Assembly (NCBI GenBank): GCA_050945315.1
Contig: JBMNSS010000130.1
Location: 1 to 7,719, forward strand
Direction: 5' to 3'
Origin: DTU080 sp050945315
Lineage (GTDB): Bacteria; Bacillota; Limnochordia; DTU080
Length of the DNA: 7,719 bases
Positions 6,364-7,719 of this stretch are shown here, one piece after another. The translations under genes and the position numbers were made by a program. The notes under the pieces were generated by a model, which saw only the letters and a program-made list of their open reading frames with translations, was not told the DNA's origin and ran no database searches. The stretch's first letter is position 1. Every line of letters starts with the position of its first letter.

Positions 6364-7089
6364 ATGCGGCCGTTGGTGCTCATGTCTTGTGGTATTGAAT
6401 CAGGGGCGGACAGATTCCAAGGCGGTCTGAGTTATGTGGCTGCCGTGGAAGGGGCCGGAGGCAGTGTGATGGTGGCTCCCCCCAGGGTGTGCGAAAAGAC
6501 CCTATCCACTCTTTGTGAACTGGCTGACGCCATCCTATTGCCCGGGGGCAACGATGTCGATCCTGCCTCCTATGGGCAAGAGCCTTGTCCAGCCAACGGC
6601 CGTGTAGAGCCTGAGGTCGATGCGATTGATCTGTATCTGGCTCGCTATGCTTTGCGACACGGAAAGCCTGTCCTGGGCATTTGTCGTGGATGTCAGGTCC
6701 TCAACGTGGCGGCCGGGGGCACTCTGTACCAGGATTTGCCTACGCAGTGGGATGGCGGCTCGTTACTGCAGCATCGGCAACAGGCTCCGCGCTGGCACGG
6801 CTCACATTATGTGGAGATCGAAACTGACAGCTTTTTGGCCGGCATTCTAGCCGATACTAAGCTGCGTGTCAACAGTTTTCACCATCAGGCGGTTCGCAGC
6901 TGTGGACCGGGCATGCGGGTGGTGGCCCAAGCCTCCGACGGTGTTGTGGAAGCCATCGAAGGTATGGGGAGGGCTTTTGCCTTGGGAATCCAGTGGCATC
7001 CTGAGGGGATGTTGCCGCATCATCCTCTGCAGAAAAGACTATTTGAAGCCTTCATTCAGGCAGGCCTCGCGGGTAAGACCAGCGAATGA
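6364..7089 (+). CDS. Class I glutamine amidotransferase-like hydrolase, peptidase C26 (PuuD-like gamma-glutamyl-GABA hydrolase)
   Basis: The family hydrolyses gamma-glutamyl amide bonds; PuuD of E. coli releases GABA from gamma-glutamyl-GABA in putrescine breakdown. The product has 241 residues, close to the family's roughly 250. The start at ATG 6364 is supported by AGGAGGT (6350-6356). The catalytic triad is visible: nucleophile Cys107 in GICRGCQVLN, and His212 with Glu214 in GIQWHPEG. The oxyanion region LLPGGNDVDPASYG, the VNSFHHQAV block and VVEAIEG are also characteristic of C26 members. No putrescine-pathway genes (puuA, puuB, puuC) are in view, and an asparaginase gene follows after 42 bases, so the substrate may be another gamma-glutamyl compound. 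Family assignment is firm; the GABA substrate is only inferred from homology. Confidence 0.9.
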   Translation: MRPLVLMSCGIESGADRFQGGLSYVAAVEGAGGSVMVAPPRVCEKTLSTLCELADAILLPGGNDVDPASYGQEPCPANGRVEPEVDAIDLYLARYALRHGKPVLGICRGCQVLNVAAGGTLYQDLPTQWDGGSLLQHRQQAPRWHGSHYVEIETDSFLAGILADTKLRVNSFHHQAVRSCGPGMRVVAQASDGVVEAIEGMGRAFALGIQWHPEGMLPHHPLQKRLFEAFIQAGLAGKTSE

Positions 7090-7131
7090 AGCGAAAAATT
7101 CTATCCTGCAGGTAGCGGGGGTGGGGTCAAG

Positions 7132-7719
7132 ATGAGTGAAGTTCCGGTTCACGTCACTCGAGGCTCAGTAGTCGAGAGCAGACATGTGGCGAGTGTGGTG
7201 TTGAGCGATACCTCGGGTCGTGTGAGAGCCTATGCGGGCAATCCGGATCGCATAACCTTCTGGCGGTCGGCAGCTAAGCCGTTGCAGGTATTGCCACTGG
7301 TCGCCGGTGGGGGCATGGAGCGGTTCGGATTGCAGGAAGACGAACTTGCGGTCATGACCGGTTCTCATTCGGGTGAACAGGTGCACGTGCAGGCCGTCCG
7401 ATCGATACTGGAGCGCATCGGTCTTAGCGAAGAGTATCTGCGTTGCGGAGCCCACCCTCCGGGATCAAAGTCGGCCGCCGATGATCTTGTGCGAGCCGGT
7501 GAGCTGCCCCGCCCCATTCACAACAACTGTTCCGGTAAGCATGCGGGACTGCTGGCCCTGGCTCAGTTGCACGGATGGCCGTTGGAAGGTTACCTGGAGA
7601 TAGAGCATCCGACGGGACAGGCCGTGATGGAGACCTTGGAGATGATGACCGGAGTCTCCGCCGCTGTTATGCCTATAAGTGTCGATGGCTGCGGACTGCA
7701 CACCTCGGCAGTCACTCTT
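7132..7719 (+). CDS. L-asparaginase, zinc-type (Rhizobium etli AnsA-like, Asparaginase_II family), N-terminal part
   Basis: The frame is open from ATG 7132 to the right edge, giving 196 residues without a stop; about 130-150 more are expected outside. The family hydrolyses asparagine to aspartate and ammonia. Its active-site residues all appear with the spacing known for the R. etli enzyme, each shifted by two: Ser46 and Lys49 in RSAAKPLQ (Ser48/Lys51), Ser78 in GSHSGE (Ser80), Cys133 and Lys136 in NNCSGKHAG (Cys135/Lys138) and Cys187 in DGCG (Cys189). Cys, Lys and Cys bind zinc in that enzyme. There is no signal peptide, so it is probably cytoplasmic. The only upstream Shine-Dalgarno-like element is a G-rich run (7116-7126), ending five bases before the ATG. 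It lies 42 bases after the amidase stop, most likely in the same transcript. It is unrelated to the AnsA/AnsB fold of E. coli despite the shared name. Confidence 0.92.
   Translation, partial: MSEVPVHVTRGSVVESRHVASVVLSDTSGRVRAYAGNPDRITFWRSAAKPLQVLPLVAGGGMERFGLQEDELAVMTGSHSGEQVHVQAVRSILERIGLSEEYLRCGAHPPGSKSAADDLVRAGELPRPIHNNCSGKHAGLLALAQLHGWPLEGYLEIEHPTGQAVMETLEMMTGVSAAVMPISVDGCGLHTSAVTL

Overview
The window (about 55-60 % G+C by eye) looks like a piece of a diderm Firmicutes genome, perhaps Limnochordia or a relative. The toxin-antitoxin pair is very close to the Bacillus subtilis NdoAI/NdoA (EndoAI/EndoA) type. The left end, however, holds the C-terminus of an outer-membrane-type beta-barrel and a second secreted beta-rich protein, which implies an outer membrane. 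The phylum call is inference from recognisable protein sequences; no marker gene is present. Every gene I can support lies on the + strand.

Layout. Positions 2-280 hold the 3' end of a beta-barrel gene, followed by a clear intrinsic terminator (321-356). Positions 533-2095 hold an unrecognised protein with a signal peptide, a beta-rich body and a very acidic linker; its ribosome binding site is buried in a leader hairpin. Positions 2214-2290 form a structured leader (a possible H-type pseudoknot plus two competing hairpins, one covering the Shine-Dalgarno) in front of a MalK/UgpC/MsmX-type sugar ABC transporter ATPase (2298-3404), which ends at a probable terminator. Positions 3503-5555 hold a two-gene sugar-phosphate operon: a ROK-family glucokinase-like sugar kinase, then a bifunctional phosphoglucose/phosphomannose isomerase. 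A good sigma-A-type promoter with a small palindrome in its spacer (5571-5600) precedes a mazEF-type toxin-antitoxin operon (5654-6279), both genes starting with TTG. A 16-bp stem-loop separates it from a peptidase C26 amidase (PuuD-like) and a zinc-type L-asparaginase that runs off the right edge.

How the genes fit together. The ATPase would energise uptake of oligosaccharides by permeases encoded elsewhere. The ROK kinase phosphorylates the released sugar, and the isomerase interconverts glucose-6-P (and mannose-6-P) with fructose-6-P for glycolysis. The right-hand pair hydrolyses gamma-glutamyl amides and asparagine, suggesting nitrogen scavenging. The toxin-antitoxin module sits between the two metabolic blocks as an independent unit.

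Most worth checking are the two leader RNAs that appear to mask the ribosome binding sites of the secreted protein gene and of the ABC ATPase gene. I recognised neither as a known riboswitch class.
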